This document shows positions 1-8,160 of a DNA stretch of 64,000 nucleotides, in pieces. The DNA lies in assembly GCF_014205295.1 (NCBI RefSeq), contig NZ_JACHNF010000001.1, forward strand, positions 3,472,001 through 3,536,000. Direction: 5' to 3'. The position numbers and the translations under genes were made by a program. The notes under the pieces were generated by a model. The model did not search any database and was not told where the DNA came from. It saw nothing but the letters and a program-made list of their open reading frames with translations. The stretch's first letter is position 1, and each line of letters starts with the position of its first letter. The stretch comes from Kribbella solani (GTDB lineage: Bacteria > Actinomycetota > Actinomycetes > Propionibacteriales > Kribbellaceae).

Positions 1-739
1 ACGGCGCCGCGGCCGCGAAATCCCAGAACGACAACGCACCGTACCGATGCAGTAGCGCCGACACCCGGTGCGTGTTGCTGACGATCCCGGTGACGTTGCT
101 CGCTGCCGAGAAGGACCCGATCTTCAGCGGGCGATCGGCGTACTCGCGCAGTCGTGACTCCAGCTGCCCGATGTCGATGTGACCGTCCTGGTCCTGGCTG
201 ATCATCACCACGTCGGCGATCGACTCACGCCAGGGCAACTCGTTCGAGTGGTGCTCGTACGGGCCGATGAACACCACCGGACGCTGCTCCGGCGGGATCT
301 GATCGGTCAGGTGGTAGGTGTCGTCCAGCTCGGCGGGAATCCGCAGCCCCATCACGCCGATCAGCTTGTCGATCGCGCCGGTCGCACCGGAGCCGCAGAA
401 GATCACCGCGGTCGCGTCGTCGCCGCCGACGCTGGTGTGGATGATCCGCCGGGCGTCCTCACGCAACCGGGTGGTTTGCAGACCGGTCCCGCTCGACTCG
501 GTGTGCGTGTTCGCGTACCGCGGCAGCACCTCGGCGCGGATGAAGTCCTCAAGGAAGGTCAGTGCCCGGCCGGACGCGGTGTAGTCGGCGTACGTCACCC
601 GGCGCGGACCGTACGGCCCCGGCATCACCTGGTCGTCGCCGATCACCGACGCGCGGATCTGCCGCAGCAACGGCGTCTCGGGTGGCATCCCCGGCGACAT
701 CGCTGTCCGGCCGCCGGCCCGCTCCCCCTGGATGCTCAT
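1..739 (-). CDS. Class V aminotransferase-fold protein, partial (C-terminus outside window)
   Basis: The minus strand is open from an ATG at 737-739 to the left edge, giving about 246 residues without a stop. The translation reads as the N-terminal half of a PLP-dependent class V aminotransferase or cysteine desulfurase-like enzyme: a glycine-rich stretch with FCGSGATGAIDKL, an EHHSNELPW motif, and WDFAAAAP at the edge, where family members have the PLP-contacting Asp and His region. The lysine that would bind PLP lies beyond the edge, so catalytic competence cannot be judged. It is divergent from tenA with 93 bp between starts. The long plus-strand reading across the same bases is a GC-rich shadow. 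The substrate cannot be inferred. Confidence 0.75.
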   Translation of the reverse strand, partial: MSIQGERAGGRTAMSPGMPPETPLLRQIRASVIGDDQVMPGPYGPRRVTYADYTASGRALTFLEDFIRAEVLPRYANTHTESSGTGLQTTRLREDARRIIHTSVGGDDATAVIFCGSGATGAIDKLIGVMGLRIPAELDDTYHLTDQIPPEQRPVVFIGPYEHHSNELPWRESIADVVMISQDQDGHIDIGQLESRLREYADRPLKIGSFSAASNVTGIVSNTHRVSALLHRYGALSFWDFAAAAP

Positions 740-832
740 GTAGCCAGGGTAGGTCCGCGGAGTGATGTTCGTCTCGTGTGGCGACGCGGCGCTCTGGATA
801 GGGTCGGTGCCAGTCGACCGCGAGGAGTTGGG

Positions 833-1495
833 ATGACGTTTTCCGCCGAGCTGTGGGACCGCGGTGCCGCCGCCGTGTACGAGCAGATCGTCCGGCACCC
901 GTTCATCACCGGGCTGACCGACGGGAGCCTGAACCACGACGCGTTCCGCTACTTCATCGTCCAGGACAGTCACTACCTGCGCGCGTACTCACGGGCACTC
1001 AGCCTGGTCGCCGGACGCGCACCGGACGAGGACGCGGTCCGCATGTTCGCGCTACACGCCGCCAACGCGATCGCGGTCGAGCAGGAGCTGCACACCTCAT
1101 TGCTGGACTCACTGGGGCTGACAGCCGCTGATGTGGATGCAGCCGGTTCCGGTCCGACCACTACGGCGTACATGTCCTATCTGACCGCGGTGTGCGCCAC
1201 AGGTACGTACGCCGAGGCCGTAGCCGCAGTACTGCCCTGCTACTGGATCTACCGCGATGTAGGTCGGGAGCTACTCAAGCGGTCGTCACCCGACCCGCTG
1301 TACGCGAAGTGGATCGCTACGTACGGCTCTGAGGAGTTCGACGCGGTAGTCGAGGACGTGCTCGCCGTCACGGATGCACTGGACGTAGGCGCCGCGGAGC
1401 GGGAACGTTGTCACCAGCACTTCGCCATGACGTGCCGCTACGAATGGATGTTCTGGGACGCCGCGTACCACAAGCTCGATTGGCCGGTGGGATGA
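833..1495 (+). CDS. tenA: TenA/thiaminase II family protein
   Basis: The product has 220 residues, the usual size of the TenA family, which hydrolyses thiamine or the salvage intermediate aminopyrimidine to HMP. Family hallmarks visible are the N-terminal HPFITGLTDGSL, FRYFIVQDSHYL with an acidic residue in the active-site region, a central VLPCYWIYRDVG containing the typical conserved Cys, and a C-terminal YEWMFWDAAY with the conserved Glu. I chose ATG 833 because GAGGAG lies about 7 bases upstream; the upstream in-frame extension is antisense to the neighbouring gene. Its stop overlaps the start of the oxidoreductase gene by 4 bases, so the two are translationally coupled. Confidence 0.9.
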   Translation: MTFSAELWDRGAAAVYEQIVRHPFITGLTDGSLNHDAFRYFIVQDSHYLRAYSRALSLVAGRAPDEDAVRMFALHAANAIAVEQELHTSLLDSLGLTAADVDAAGSGPTTTAYMSYLTAVCATGTYAEAVAAVLPCYWIYRDVGRELLKRSSPDPLYAKWIATYGSEEFDAVVEDVLAVTDALDVGAAERERCHQHFAMTCRYEWMFWDAAYHKLDWPVG

Positions 1496-3039
1496 AGGAC
1501 TTCTACGACGTCGTCATAGTCGGCGGTGGGCACAACGGTCTCGTCGCCGCCACGTACCTGGCTCAGTCCGGGCTGTCCACGCTCATCCTCGAGCAACGGG
1601 CGCACACCGGCGGCGCAGCAGTCAGCGAGCGCGTCTTCCCCGGCGTGGACGCCCGCCTGTCCCGCTACTCGTACCTGGTCAGTCTGCTGCCCGACAAGAT
1701 CGTCGCCGACCTGGGACTCGCCCTGGAGCTCAGATCACGCTCAGTCGCGTCGTACACGCCCGTGCGGCGTTCTGGACGTGACCTCGGGCTGATGGTCGAG
1801 CGGCCAGAGGGTGCGGCGACCAGGGAGTCGTTCAGGGCGCTCACGGGCAGCGACACGGAGTACGAGGCCTGGACCGACTTCTACGGCGCTGTCGGCACGC
1901 TGGCCGCCGCTGTAGCGCCCACACTGCTCGAACCGCTGCAGCCCGCTGCTGAGCTGCGTTCGCGCGTCGGCAACGCACTGTGGGAGGACTTGGTCGAGCG
2001 ACCGCTAGGCGAGACCATCGAACGCCGGTTCGCCGACGACACCGTACGCGGCGTGGTAGCGACCGACTCCGTCATCGGCACGTTCGCTGGACTGCACGAC
2101 GACTCACTCATCCAGAACAGGTGCTTCCTGTACCACCTGATCGGCAACGGCACCGGTGAGTGGCGCGTACCCGTCGGTGGCATGGGAGCCGTCACCGACG
2201 CACTGGCAGCCGCTGCACGACGTGCTGGTGCTGCCCTGGTCACCAACGCGTCAGTCACCTCGGTAGAGGTCGACGGCGTACGCGGATCGGTCACCTGGCT
2301 CGGCGGTGACGGCGAGCGGTCCGTCGACTGCTCCTGGGTACTCTCCAACGTCGCTCCGTCGACCCTGGCCGAGCTGCGCGGCCAGACCGGCGTCGAGAAG
2401 CCAGAGGGGTCCCAGCTCAAGATCAATCTGCTGCTCCGGCACCTACCGGCGCTCAAGTCCGGTGACGACCCGGCGCGCGCCTTCGCCGGTACGTTCCACA
2501 TCGACGAGGACTACCCACAGCTCGAGTCGGCGTACCAGTCCGCTCTGGCAGGCCGGCTGCCGGCCGTACCCCCGTCCGAGGTGTACTGCCACTCGCTGAC
2601 CGACCCGTCCATCCTCTCCCCCGAGCTGATTGCCTCCGGCCATCACACCCTGACCGTCTTCGGCGTCCACTTCCCGGCCCGTTTGTTTGCCTCCGACAAC
2701 GACTCCGTCCGCGCCGAGGCCACCCGCCGGGTGCTGGCCGGCCTCGAGTCGTACCTGGCCGAGCCGCTCGACGCGTGCATCGCCCGCGACGCCGACGGCA
2801 ACCCGTGCATCGAGGCGAAGACCCCGTACGACATCGAGGAATCCGTCGGCATGCCCGGCGGCCACATCTTCCACGGCGACCTCCAATGGCCCTGGGCCAC
2901 CACCCCCGCCGACGCCGGCCGCTGGGGCACCGAAACCGACACCGCCAACCTCCTCCGCTGCGGCTCCGGCGCCCACCGAGGCGGCGCCGTCTCCGGCCTC
3001 GGCGGCCACAACGCCGCCATGACCATCCTCACCCGCTAA
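1492..3039 (+). CDS. FAD-dependent oxidoreductase, phytoene desaturase/PYROXD2-like
   Basis: A 515-residue flavoprotein. The N-terminus carries the dinucleotide-binding motif VVIVGGGHNGLVAATYLA followed by an acidic residue that would bind the FAD ribose. The C-terminus has GSGAHRGGAVSGLGGHNAA, the second FAD-contacting motif of CrtI-type desaturases. The sequence resembles bacterial NAD(P)/FAD-dependent oxidoreductases of the phytoene desaturase superfamily that are not tied to carotenoid synthesis. ATG 1492 overlaps the tenA stop by 4 bases (ATGA), so translational coupling is expected. The longer reading starting at 1408 lies inside tenA and is rejected. No carotenoid genes are nearby, so the substrate is unknown. 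Confidence 0.85.
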   Translation: MKDFYDVVIVGGGHNGLVAATYLAQSGLSTLILEQRAHTGGAAVSERVFPGVDARLSRYSYLVSLLPDKIVADLGLALELRSRSVASYTPVRRSGRDLGLMVERPEGAATRESFRALTGSDTEYEAWTDFYGAVGTLAAAVAPTLLEPLQPAAELRSRVGNALWEDLVERPLGETIERRFADDTVRGVVATDSVIGTFAGLHDDSLIQNRCFLYHLIGNGTGEWRVPVGGMGAVTDALAAAARRAGAALVTNASVTSVEVDGVRGSVTWLGGDGERSVDCSWVLSNVAPSTLAELRGQTGVEKPEGSQLKINLLLRHLPALKSGDDPARAFAGTFHIDEDYPQLESAYQSALAGRLPAVPPSEVYCHSLTDPSILSPELIASGHHTLTVFGVHFPARLFASDNDSVRAEATRRVLAGLESYLAEPLDACIARDADGNPCIEAKTPYDIEESVGMPGGHIFHGDLQWPWATTPADAGRWGTETDTANLLRCGSGAHRGGAVSGLGGHNAAMTILTR

Positions 3040-3099
3040 CCGATTTCGCATCTCCCCAATCCTCCTGCTACGCTCCTCTTCGTTCGAAAGCAACACCAA

Positions 3100-3176
<77 letters not shown>

Positions 3177-3204
3177 AGCCCTGGTCACGAAGGTGACCAG
3201 GGCT
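3177..3204 (+). terminator. Hairpin terminator after tRNA-Lys
   Basis: A perfect 12-bp stem, AGCCCTGGTCAC (3177-3188) with its complement at 3193-3204, and a GAAG loop follow the tRNA by 4 bases; TTCGCTT follows. A related, slightly imperfect hairpin follows the right repeat at 17312-17337. Confidence 0.8.
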
Positions 3205-3258
3205 TTCGCTTATGTGGAGCCCATGGTTTATCCCATGGTTTTGTGTCCTACCGCACAC

Positions 3259-4740
3259 TCACCCGCCTGTTCCTGTCGCGTCAGTCGGCTCGCCGTGCCC
3301 GGACTGATCGGCGACGTCGAGTGACCGGTTGAGCGCGGTCTCCAGCGCGGCAGCCGCGTCCGGGTTCTTCGCCCGCCGCGCCATGTAGACATCCTGAGTC
3401 AGCGACGGCCGGGCGTGCCCGAGCTGGTCGGCGATCTGGCGTGCGCTCTGCCCAGCATCGTCCAGGATGGTCGCCGTGGTCTTCCGGAACGAGTGCGACG
3501 TGATCCACGCGAGCGCGTCAGCCTGGCTTCCCTCAGCGGCCTCGCTCGCGAGCTCCAGCAGCTCGACGCGGTCGCTGCCACGGACCCGGTACAGGTCGAG
3601 CACCTTCTCAGCGTCGCCCACCTCCAGCCGGACCCGGGCCGTCTCGACCAGGCTCACCCGAGACTGTGGCCAGCTGAGCTTGGTCGCCGTCTCCGTCTGA
3701 GACAGCCCGGCCGCCCGTCGAGCCTTCCGAAGCCGGTTCCCGAGATCGCGGCGCGTCTCGCTGCCGATAGGTGACCGCGCCGCCCGCAGGTCGCGACGTA
3801 CGTTCGTCGGATCGCGGTAGTCGCCGTCACGGTTGGCGAAGATCGGCCGGTCCAACCGGCCGCCGTCCATCAGGCGTCGCCGGAGCATCGCCAGACCCCA
3901 TGCCGGCACTTTCAGAACGCGCTCCCCCGCCCGCGACTTCGTCCTGATCCGCACCAGACCTTCGCCCCTCACACGGATGATCTGGTGCGTGATCTCGACC
4001 TCGCTAGCGGCGAAGTTGACCTGGTGCCCGAGTACTCCCAGCGCCTCGCCGATCCGTACGCCAGTCGCGAGCATGAACGTCGACAGGTCAGGCAGATCGG
4101 CTGCGACGGCTCCTCGGTCAGCGCGCAGCTGCTCAAACCAGGCGTCCCGCTCCTCATCCGTGAGCGCCCGTGCTTTGCGCTTCGACGCACTCTCGATCGT
4201 GTCGACGTCCCTGATCGGATTGAAATCGAGCGCACCGTACCGCGCTGCCAACCCCAGCGTTCCGGATACGACGCTCCTGCACGTCTTTGCGGTCGGCGGA
4301 CCAATCTCCGACTTGATCTTGCCGATCACCTTGTCCAGCAGCGGCGTAGTCAGTTCACCGAGGCGCACCTCCCCGAGCGCGGGGAGCACGTGATTGTCGA
4401 GCTGACGCCGGTAGGTGTCCACGGTGCCGGGCGATCTCTTGCCGTCCCGCACCTTCTCCTCCAGCTTCGCGAACCACATCTCAGCGGCTTTCGAGAATCG
4501 GTCCATCGCATCAAGCCCAATGCCTCGGTTGGCCCGGCGACGATTCTTGAGGTTCTCCTGCAGGTTGTCCTCTGCGACCGTCTTAGTCCGGCCGTTCGCC
4601 TCTACCTGACGCACCTTGCCGTCGAAGTCGCGGTAGTACGCCACCGACCGATACGACGTCGCTTTGCCCTTCTCGTTGGTGACGGCAACGTAGGTGCGAA
4701 TCTTGCCCCAGCTACCCAGCGGGAGGGGTTTCCGTGCCAT
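3259..4740 (-). CDS. Tyrosine integrase of element 1, with an internal XRE-like helix-turn-helix
   Basis: A 493-residue phage-type integrase. An N-terminal AP2-like and SAM-like core-binding region (about 1-190) is followed by the catalytic domain. Catalytic residues are R229 (ATGVRIGE), K268 (RTKSRAGE), H416 and R419 (SHSFRKT), H442 (LGHARP) and nucleophile Y452 (DVYMAR). Between K268 and H416 an extra segment of about 65 residues (roughly 330-395) reads as an XRE helix-turn-helix, with RLRKARRAAGLSQTETATKL followed by SRVSLVE. Start ATG 4740 is preceded by GAGAGG. The gene faces attL, 83 bp away. It should catalyse integration into tRNA-Lys, and excision with the adjacent small protein. Confidence 0.93.
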   Translation of the reverse strand: MARKPLPLGSWGKIRTYVAVTNEKGKATSYRSVAYYRDFDGKVRQVEANGRTKTVAEDNLQENLKNRRRANRGIGLDAMDRFSKAAEMWFAKLEEKVRDGKRSPGTVDTYRRQLDNHVLPALGEVRLGELTTPLLDKVIGKIKSEIGPPTAKTCRSVVSGTLGLAARYGALDFNPIRDVDTIESASKRKARALTDEERDAWFEQLRADRGAVAADLPDLSTFMLATGVRIGEALGVLGHQVNFAASEVEITHQIIRVRGEGLVRIRTKSRAGERVLKVPAWGLAMLRRRLMDGGRLDRPIFANRDGDYRDPTNVRRDLRAARSPIGSETRRDLGNRLRKARRAAGLSQTETATKLSWPQSRVSLVETARVRLEVGDAEKVLDLYRVRGSDRVELLELASEAAEGSQADALAWITSHSFRKTTATILDDAGQSARQIADQLGHARPSLTQDVYMARRAKNPDAAAALETALNRSLDVADQSGHGEPTDATGTGG

Positions 4741-4753
4741 GTCTGCGTTCCTC

Positions 4754-4975
4754 TCAGGCTGCGGTCTTCTGGGATTCGAACCAGGCCACGACGTCGGCCG
4801 GGTCGTAGCGCAGGTGCTTACCGATCCGCACACCAACCGGCCCATCGCCGGTCAGCCGCCACTTGTAGATCGTCTTCACTGAAATCCGGAGGTAGTCGGC
4901 GACGTCATGCACCGTCCAGCGGACAACGTGCTCACCGATCCGGGTCAGGTTGAGTTCCGCGATTCCCTCGGTCAC
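4754..4975 (-). CDS. Excisionase-type MerR-like HTH protein of element 1
   Basis: A 73-residue protein with the helix-turn-helix typical of actinobacterial recombination directionality factors: WTVHDVADYLRISVKTIYKWR, a winged turn GPVGVRIGKHLRYDPADVVAWFE. It starts with GTG and ends 13 bp before the integrase start, so both are probably cotranscribed. The likely role is to bind att DNA and bias the integrase towards excision. Function is inferred from family and position. Confidence 0.85.
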   Translation of the reverse strand: MTEGIAELNLTRIGEHVVRWTVHDVADYLRISVKTIYKWRLTGDGPVGVRIGKHLRYDPADVVAWFESQKTAA

Positions 4976-4992
4976 TTGTGATGCCCTCCCGG

Positions 4993-6294
4993 TCAGGCGC
5001 AGTTGATGCGGTCATCGGTGATGTCGGGTACAGCTCGGGGGACCCAAGGCGTACCAGCCGTACCAGCCTCGTTTTGCCTGGTCAGCCCCAAGGAGGCTTG
5101 GTTGCCTGGTACGGCTTGAGCCGTACCAGTGGTGGAAGCCTCATCGGGGCTGACCTGCGATGTTGAGGCTGGTACGGCTGGTACGGCTTCCCCACCGGCC
5201 TGTTTTGGCTCGGGGCAGTAGCGGTTCCAGGCGTCGGCGAAATCGCTGCGGTGGTAGCCCTTGGCCTGTCCGGTCGGGAACCGGATGGTGTCGCTGCGGA
5301 TCTCGAAATCGCGCAGCAGGTTGCCCATCCGCATCGCGGTGAGTCCGGCCGCGCCCATCGTCGCCCAGGGCGCTTCGGCATCGCTGCGCAGCCGGTCGAG
5401 CAGGATCTGTGTTGGCAGCGCGTCGGCGTCTTGGAACGCCGTGCGGCAGTCGGCCAGCAGCCGGGTCGGGATGGAACCCTCGTCGCCCGCGTCGCGGTCG
5501 CTGGTCAGCGCTACGGCTGCCTTCCTGGCAGCGCGGGGCCACTGCCCACCTGCCAGGTCGGCAACGGCAATCATCGGCTCCCAGGTGTCGGCCGCGCGGT
5601 CCTCCAACGGCATGTCCGGGGTAGCTGCCCGCAGACCCTTGATGTGGCCGGAGAGCCAGTGGTTGAGGCGCTGTCGCAGCTCATCCAGCTCGGGACCGTC
5701 GCGGCCGACACGGTATGGCGCGACCTTCTCCCCGGCAGCGCGTCGGCGCATCCGGATCACAGCCGCCCGGTCCTCGATCGTGTCGGGCATCGCGCCGATC
5801 CCTGCCAGCGCGGCCATAGCGAATGTGGCGATCTTTTCCACGGACTTGGTTCCGGCGTCGTACCGCAGCGCGGGGCGGCCGCGCTGGTGACCGGCGTTCA
5901 GCAGCCCGCGCAGGTCTTCGTTCTCCCCGGCCTTGGGGCCAAAGATCGTGTCGGCCTCATCGATCAGCAGCGTCGGCGGATCACTCGGCGCAACCCCGAT
6001 GGATCGGTAGACCGCTGACGGCGACGCGTTCACAGTCATCAACGGCCGGTGGCTCATCCCTTCCACCATGTCGAGCAACCGCGACTTTCCGCAGCGCCGT
6101 TCGGGCGCCCGGATGACAAGCCGGGGCGCGCAGTTCCAGGCGGGTACGGCGTGCGTCGCGGCGATCCACAGCACGACAGCGATCGCGGCGGACGTGCTCG
6201 GCAGAACCACGTACCGCGCGATGGTGTCGGCCACGTCGTCCAGCAGCTCCGCGCCGTCGATCGGCTCGGGTGCGGTGTCGGTTGGGGAGGTCAT
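4993..6294 (-). CDS. DUF3631-type ATPase/helicase-like replication protein
   Basis: A 433-residue protein with a P-loop (RAPERRCGKSRLL, about residues 66-78) and Walker B (PTLLIDEADTIF), a strong match to the DUF3631 family found fused to or beside primase-polymerases in AICEs and plasmids. It probably supplies the ATPase or helicase function in element replication. Its start overlaps the primase-polymerase stop by 4 bases. The C-terminal 60-70 residues are low-complexity and rich in Ala, Val, Pro and Thr; the DNA encoding them contains six copies of GTACCAG (see repeat entry). Confidence 0.82.
   Translation of the reverse strand: MTSPTDTAPEPIDGAELLDDVADTIARYVVLPSTSAAIAVVLWIAATHAVPAWNCAPRLVIRAPERRCGKSRLLDMVEGMSHRPLMTVNASPSAVYRSIGVAPSDPPTLLIDEADTIFGPKAGENEDLRGLLNAGHQRGRPALRYDAGTKSVEKIATFAMAALAGIGAMPDTIEDRAAVIRMRRRAAGEKVAPYRVGRDGPELDELRQRLNHWLSGHIKGLRAATPDMPLEDRAADTWEPMIAVADLAGGQWPRAARKAAVALTSDRDAGDEGSIPTRLLADCRTAFQDADALPTQILLDRLRSDAEAPWATMGAAGLTAMRMGNLLRDFEIRSDTIRFPTGQAKGYHRSDFADAWNRYCPEPKQAGGEAVPAVPASTSQVSPDEASTTGTAQAVPGNQASLGLTRQNEAGTAGTPWVPRAVPDITDDRINCA
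5051..5184. repeat. Cluster of six GTACCAG/CTGGTAC heptamers
   Basis: Exact heptamers occur at 5051-5057, 5060-5066, 5106-5112(c), 5123-5129, 5169-5175(c) and 5178-5184(c); most extend to the decamer GCCGTACCAG. Some are paired at 9-bp spacing. They lie in the 3' part of the DUF3631 gene. They could be iterons of a replication origin inside the replication gene, or simply codon repeats for the Ala-Val-Pro-rich tail; the presence of both orientations argues weakly for a DNA role. Confidence 0.45.
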
Positions 6295-7163
6295 GCGGCG
6301 ATCCCTTCGTCACGGAAGCCGTCAGCGATAGCGGCTCGAATGTCGCGGGCGGTTTGCTCGGCTTGCTGCCCCACATCAGTAAGTGCGGCGATCGCGTCGG
6401 CACGGGTGATAGCACCGGCCGCGACCATCCGCGCCACGCCTCGCGCAGCGCCGTACAGCGTCGTTCGGCGCTTCCCCTCGCCCGCGTTGCGGACGGCGTT
6501 CAGCGTCGACGTGAGCAGTCCCTCAGGGTTGGAGATGCCCCCCGCTCGGGTGGTCCGGATCGGCCCGGCCGGGTGGCTGGTGGAAATGGCCGGCGGGGCG
6601 GGTAGGCATGCGTCGATCAGCGCGGGGGGCATCTCGCTCGGGTCGCACAGTCCCTCGCCCCACCGGTAAGGCTGGCGGGTGCGGTGGTGGATCGACGGCG
6701 GCAGCACTACGTACCCGCCGTCAGCCTTCACATCGATCCCGGGCCGGTTCGGCATCGGCCGCGAAGGGATTTCGCGGCCGGGGTGGCGGTAGTACAGGTG
6801 CTGTCCGAAAGAGCCCGTGACGACCCACAACGTGCGCGGCACCAGCTGGCCCGTGACCAGGTCGGCAAGGCTGTCCGCTCCCCCATGGGCCGGGTCCACG
6901 TCGACCACTACGAGCCCAGACGTAGCCCCTGTGCGTACGGCGAGCTGGCCGCCCGGAACAGCGCCCACGATCAACCTCACGCGGTCCGGGTCGGTGCTGG
7001 CGGCGTAAAACCCGTGGCAGGTCAGATGCCCACAGGTCGCCGGATCGTGCGGGTTATCTCGGCAGTCGTTGCAGTTGGCAACGGGCCGCTTGGAGCGACC
7101 GAGCATGAACACCGGCCAGCCACGATCAGCGGCAGCGACGGCGGCGGTCAGCAGGTCATTCAT
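6291..7163 (-). CDS. Bifunctional DNA primase/polymerase (prim-pol, AEP superfamily)
   Basis: A 290-residue protein. The N-terminal 200 residues match the prim-pol domain of archaeo-eukaryotic primase type: ADRGWPVFMLGRSKRPV at the start, the metal-binding acidic pair in LVVVDVDPAHGG, HLYYRHP, and DVKADGGYVVLPPS. It would prime and extend DNA during replication of the excised element. ATG 7163 has GAGAGGAG upstream. It overlaps the downstream DUF3631 gene by 4 bases, forming a primase-helicase unit like the replication pair of several AICEs. Confidence 0.87.
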   Translation of the reverse strand: MNDLLTAAVAAADRGWPVFMLGRSKRPVANCNDCRDNPHDPATCGHLTCHGFYAASTDPDRVRLIVGAVPGGQLAVRTGATSGLVVVDVDPAHGGADSLADLVTGQLVPRTLWVVTGSFGQHLYYRHPGREIPSRPMPNRPGIDVKADGGYVVLPPSIHHRTRQPYRWGEGLCDPSEMPPALIDACLPAPPAISTSHPAGPIRTTRAGGISNPEGLLTSTLNAVRNAGEGKRRTTLYGAARGVARMVAAGAITRADAIAALTDVGQQAEQTARDIRAAIADGFRDEGIAA

Positions 7164-7186
7164 CGGAGATCTCCTCTCGAGGTGGG

Positions 7187-7609
7187 CTAGGCGGCGGTGA
7201 CGTGTTCGTACGCGTACATGCACGTGTCACAGAGCGGGTCGTGAGTGGGCACGCAGTAGGCCTCGACGCGCCCGCATTTGCGGCAGGTGCGGCGTGCCTG
7301 CATCGCCTTGTCGAGCGCGTTGAGCTGTGCCGGTGACGGGACGCGGGACGGGCGGGCGAGGTCGAGCCGGTACAGCCACGCCCACCGCTTGCCGTTGCGC
7401 CACACGAGCAGCGCGTACGGCTCCTGTCCGCCCGGTGACATGCGCATCGCCCGGAGCTGGCGGCGGGTGGCTAGCCCTGCGGGTGCCCACCGGAACTTGA
7501 ACACCGGAGTGCCGTAGTAGTCCCAGCCGAGCGCCTGTTGGCCGTTCCACAGCTCGACCCAGCACGACTTGGCCGGGTGGAGGCTGAGCCCTGCCAGCGC
7601 GGCGCACAT
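7187..7609 (-). CDS. RRQRL-type zinc-binding small protein
   Basis: A 140-residue protein with a C-terminal zinc ribbon (CRKCGRVEAYC and CDTC, about residues 109-129) and an internal TRRQLR motif. It resembles the family annotated in actinomycete AICEs as RRQRL motif-containing zinc-binding protein, found between replication and transfer genes. The biochemical role is unknown. Its ATG shares one base with the stop of the upstream gene (TGATG), so it is cotranscribed and coupled. Confidence 0.65.
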   Translation of the reverse strand: MCAALAGLSLHPAKSCWVELWNGQQALGWDYYGTPVFKFRWAPAGLATRRQLRAMRMSPGGQEPYALLVWRNGKRWAWLYRLDLARPSRVPSPAQLNALDKAMQARRTCRKCGRVEAYCVPTHDPLCDTCMYAYEHVTAA

Positions 7610-7986
7610 CAGCGGTCGCCTTTGCTGGTCTTGCTGGTGGTGTTGGTGCCCGCGCCACGGGTGGCGCGGATGCGGTTGATGATGTGGCGTCCGAGCCGGA
7701 CCCGCAGCCCGGAACCGTCACACCTCGGGCAGTGCCGGAACGCGTTGCCGAACGGGGACTTGAACTTGCCGACGCCCTTGCACTTGCGGCACTTGCCGAA
7801 CGGCCAGACAGCACAGGTCAGCAGGTAGAACGCGGCGGCAGCGGTCACGATGAGTGTCACCGTGGCGGCCTGCTCGACGGTGTGGAGGGTCGCGGCCAGA
7901 TCGGCCGACAGGGGCAGCGAGGCGCTACCCTGCCCGCTACCGTGGGTAGCGGCGGTGAGGGTAGAGGTAGCGGCGGCGGACAGCAT
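7609..7986 (-). CDS. Small membrane protein with DnaJ-like zinc motifs
   Basis: A 125-residue protein with one predicted membrane segment (about 40-62, VTLIVTAAAAFYLLTCAVW) followed by two CxxCxGxG-like motifs, CRKCKGVG and CPRCDGSG, which probably bind one zinc ion. GGAGG lies 6 bases before the ATG. It sits in the AICE transfer operon next to the translocase, so a role at the membrane during transfer is possible. The first 20 codons overlap the GGTAGCGG repeat cluster. No family function is known to me. Confidence 0.6.
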   Translation of the reverse strand: MLSAAATSTLTAATHGSGQGSASLPLSADLAATLHTVEQAATVTLIVTAAAAFYLLTCAVWPFGKCRKCKGVGKFKSPFGNAFRHCPRCDGSGLRVRLGRHIINRIRATRGAGTNTTSKTSKGDR

Positions 7987-8130
7987 GGGAAGCCTCCAGA
8001 GGGCTGTTTTTGGGCGTGCGGAGCCTGAGCCGCGACCCGCTACCTGCGGATATACGGCCTGGTCAGATCTGGGTTGTGGGGTAGCGGGACGGGTAGCGTT
8101 GCCGCTACCGGTAGCGGCAACGCCGCTACC
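7922..8130. repeat. GGTAGCGG/CCGCTACC octamer cluster, candidate clt (TraB recognition) site
   Basis: Eight exact octamers occur at 7934-7941(c), 7945-7952, 7966-7973, 8037-8044(c), 8080-8087, 8102-8109(c), 8110-8117 and 8123-8130(c); 7922-7929 and 8092-8099 differ by one base. The section 8096-8123 is a perfect 28-bp palindrome. The cluster lies between the FtsK-like gene and the next transfer gene. Streptomyces TraB proteins are known to recognise clustered 8-bp repeats (TRS) at clt loci, some near or inside transfer genes, so this is a good candidate. Confidence 0.7.
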
Positions 8131-8160
8131 TAAGCCGTCCCGCCACCCCTGCCGGAATGG

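Noticed and set aside
179-832. N-terminal extension of tenA
   Set aside because: It is antisense to the aminotransferase-fold gene and absent from the TenA family; ATG 833 has a ribosome site.
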